From JAQBQH01 sp035607415 (lineage in GTDB: Bacteria > Myxococcota_A > Polyangia > Palsa-1104), in the NCBI GenBank assembly GCA_035607415.1, contig DATNAQ010000140.1:103778-167777 (forward strand): a stretch of 64,000 nt of DNA. Direction: 5' to 3'. The translations under genes were made by a program, and so were the position numbers. Below, piece by piece: positions 62,193 to 64,000 of the stretch. The notes beneath the pieces are model-generated. The model was not told where the DNA came from and ran no database searches. It saw nothing but the letters and a program-made list of their open reading frames with translations. Within the stretch, counting starts at the first letter, position 1. The number at the start of each line of letters is the position of its first letter.

Positions 62193-63839
62193 ATGACGGC
62201 CAGGCGCATGTCTGAGTCGCGTGAACAGCCTCGCGCGTCCATCCTGATCGTGGACGACGTGCCCGCCAACCTGATGGCGATGGAGGCGGTGTTGCAACCG
62301 CTCGGCCAGCGCGTGGTGGCGGCGCGCTCCGGCCAGGAGGCGCTGCGCGCGCTGCTCGACGAAGAGTTCGCCGTCATCCTCCTCGACGTCACCATGCCCG
62401 GCATGGACGGCTTCGAGACCGCGCAGGTGATCCGCGATCGCAACAAGACGCGCGGCATCCCCATCATCTTCCTGACGGCGATGACCGGCAACGAGCAGTT
62501 CATCCTGCGCGCCTACGAGCGCGGCGCCGTCGACTACCTCATCAAGCCGTTCGATCCCGACATCCTGCGCGCCAAGGTCGCCGTGTTCGTCGAGCTCTAC
62601 CTCATGCGCGAGCGGGTCAAGCAGCTCGCCGCGCTCGAGGCGAGCCAGCAGGCGTCGGAGAAGTCGCGCGCGCGCCTGTTCGAGATGTTGATGCAGCTGC
62701 CGATGGCCATGGCGGCGACGAGCGGGCCGGAGCACGTCATCGAGCTGGCCAACCCGTGGTTCACGCGCCTGGCGGGGCGGCGCCAGCTCATGGGCCGCAG
62801 GATGCTCGAGGTCTTCTCCGACGCGATCATGAGCGATCGCAGCGAGCTCGACGACGCGTTCCGCTCCGGCGAAGCGGTCATCAAGCACCAGCGGCGCATC
62901 TCCATCGTCGGCGACGACGGCGCGCGCCTCACGCGCTTCGTGACCTATTCGATCCAGCCGTTCCGCATGCACGACGGCTCGGTCGGCGGCCTCATCATCT
63001 GCGGAACCGACGTCACCGTCGAGGTGCAAGCGCGCGAGAACGAGCGGCGCGCGCAGGCCGAGCGCGAGCGGCTCCTCGAGGAGCTGCAGGCGGCGCTGCG
63101 CGCGCGCGACGATTTTCTCATGGTCGCCTCGCACGAGCTGCGCACGCCGCTCACCTCGCTGCAGCTGACGGCGTCGAGCGTGCTGCGTCAGCTCGCGCGC
63201 GCCAACGGCCATCCGCTGCCGTCGCAGATGCTCGACGACCGCATGCGCACGGTCAAGCGTCAGCTCGACCGCTTGGAGCAGCTGATCGCGACGCTGCTCG
63301 ACGTCTCGCGCATCGGCGTGGGCCGCCTCGATCTACAGCTCGAGCGCATCGATCTCGTCGACGTCGCCAAAGAGGTGATCGCGCGGCTCGAGGACGAAGC
63401 GGGGCGGCAGAACGTCGCGCTCGAGCTGGCGGCGCCGCCGTCGGTCTTGGGGCTCTGGGATCGCTCGCGCGTCGATCAGATCGTCACCAACCTCGTCACC
63501 AACGCCATCAAGTACGGGCAGGGCAAGCCGGTCGAGGTCGAGCTCGGCTGCCACGACGGGCGCGCCGAGATCCGCGTGATCGATCATGGCATCGGCGTGG
63601 CGCCCGAGCAGCAGGAGCGCATCTTCGGCAAGTTCGAGCGCGCCGCGTCGCAGCGCAACTACGGCGGCCTCGGGCTCGGCCTGTGGATCACGCGCGAGCT
63701 CGTCGAGCTCATGGGCGGCCGCGTGCGCGTGGACAGCACGCCCGGGCACGGCGCGACCTTCATCGTGTCGCTGCCGCTCGAGCACGAGCATCGCGACGAA
63801 GCGTCGTCGCCGCACGACCGCCCGGCGCGCTCCGCCTAG
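62193..63839 (+). CDS. Soluble sensor kinase (REC-PAS-HisKA-HATPase)
   Basis: A 548-aa protein. It has a canonical N-terminal receiver (~16-135: DD21-22, D65, T95, K118), PAS (~155-280), a coiled coil, HisKA with H314 (VASHELRTPLTS), and HATPase (NLVTNAIKYG, DHGIGV, GLGLGLWI). It has no membrane segment. Such RstA-like hybrids are controlled by phosphorylation of the receiver. The TAG stop is part of the CTAG that begins the inverted-repeat element at 63836. Confidence 0.9.
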   Translation: MTARRMSESREQPRASILIVDDVPANLMAMEAVLQPLGQRVVAARSGQEALRALLDEEFAVILLDVTMPGMDGFETAQVIRDRNKTRGIPIIFLTAMTGNEQFILRAYERGAVDYLIKPFDPDILRAKVAVFVELYLMRERVKQLAALEASQQASEKSRARLFEMLMQLPMAMAATSGPEHVIELANPWFTRLAGRRQLMGRRMLEVFSDAIMSDRSELDDAFRSGEAVIKHQRRISIVGDDGARLTRFVTYSIQPFRMHDGSVGGLIICGTDVTVEVQARENERRAQAERERLLEELQAALRARDDFLMVASHELRTPLTSLQLTASSVLRQLARANGHPLPSQMLDDRMRTVKRQLDRLEQLIATLLDVSRIGVGRLDLQLERIDLVDVAKEVIARLEDEAGRQNVALELAAPPSVLGLWDRSRVDQIVTNLVTNAIKYGQGKPVEVELGCHDGRAEIRVIDHGIGVAPEQQERIFGKFERAASQRNYGGLGLGLWITRELVELMGGRVRVDSTPGHGATFIVSLPLEHEHRDEASSPHDRPARSA

Positions 63840-64000
63840 TGTCCCGAATCGGAAATTCGCTAGCAGTCGGGCGTCGCGACATCCGCGGGCGCTTCGTTGC
63901 TCCTCCCTTCAATACCTTCAGGTATTCGCGGTCGTCGCGCCTCGCGCGCGCGGCGCCGCACCGCCCTCGGTGCACGCGAATTTCTGACACGGGACACTAG
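63836..64000. mobile_element. CTAG-bounded miniature inverted-repeat element (165 bp)
   Basis: The first 25 bp (63836-63860) and last 25 bp (63976-64000) are inverted copies with 3 mismatches; both start CTAGTGTCCCG. Both ends read C-TA-G, consistent with a TA duplication by an IS630/Tc1-type transposase. A small hairpin (AATACCT/AGGTATT) is at 63911-63926. The only frame is short and basic, so it is non-autonomous. The right terminus coincides with the window edge, so the sequence beyond it cannot be checked. Confidence 0.7.

Noticed and set aside
63760..63990. A 76-codon minus-strand frame across the terminal element
   Set aside because: It starts inside the inverted repeat, runs into the kinase gene antisense, and is highly basic without a ribosome-binding site.

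Overview
The window is very GC-rich (about 70% by eye), densely coded DNA with no ribosomal RNA, phage module or CRISPR array. No stretch of 300 bases lacks a gene. Gene content (many hybrid histidine kinases, lipoproteins, a sigma factor fused to a membrane anchor, a KirBac channel, DUF2252, LigD, alpha-2-macroglobulin) suggests a chromosomal segment of a myxobacterium-like organism (Myxococcota, formerly Deltaproteobacteria). That placement is inference from content, not from a marker gene.

Layout. 1-2.8 kb: a partial membrane-anchored ECF sigma factor, tRNA-Lys(UUU), a small zinc-ribbon protein and a copper-monooxygenase-like lipoprotein. 2.8-13 kb: a redox cluster. Leftward, four genes joined by 4-nt overlaps encode a glycolate/lactate-dehydrogenase-like flavin/Fe-S protein, a Tat-exported 2Fe-2S/molybdopterin fusion, its PaoB-type FAD/4Fe-4S subunit and a small Cys-rich protein. 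Rightward, a ThDP enzyme and an enolase-superfamily enzyme follow. An inverted repeat lies between the two divergent starts. 13-23 kb: a propeller lipoprotein, a giant alpha-2-macroglobulin, an SDR and KirBac pair, and a kinase-like membrane protein facing a lone receiver. 23.6-31.2 kb: signalling block, including a CpxP/CpxR/CpxA-like operon with phased GTAAA boxes upstream and two large REC-bearing kinases. 31-42 kb: LigD, signal peptidase I, a TonB-like protein, PfpI, a receiver, small basic proteins, an antiporter/transglutaminase pair, OsmC and DUF952. 42-51 kb: Nei-type glycosylase, Lhr helicase and Gcr-family membrane protein in a row, then DUF169 and a PLP aminotransferase. 51-64 kb: DUF2252/kinase pair, an exported methyltransferase-like lipoprotein divergent from an exported metallo-beta-lactamase, small proteins, an exported amidohydrolase, a second TonB-like protein, a UvrD-type helicase, GST and a REC-PAS kinase.

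Translational coupling is common: ATGA, GTGA or TGATG overlaps join at least nine gene pairs, so the operon calls are fairly firm. Two short inverted-repeat elements (58061-58181 and 63836-64000) are bounded by CTAG and each sits on the TAG stop codon of a gene. They look like non-autonomous IS630/Tc1-type miniature elements. The most testable system-level ideas are (i) an oxidative chain-shortening pathway in the 2.8-13 kb cluster (hydroxy acid to oxo acid to aldehyde to acid), and (ii) a Cpx-like envelope/metal stress circuit whose periplasmic partner is an internally duplicated Spy/CpxP protein. Start codons were chosen from ribosome-binding sites, overlaps and family lengths and are often GTG. 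No database search was possible.
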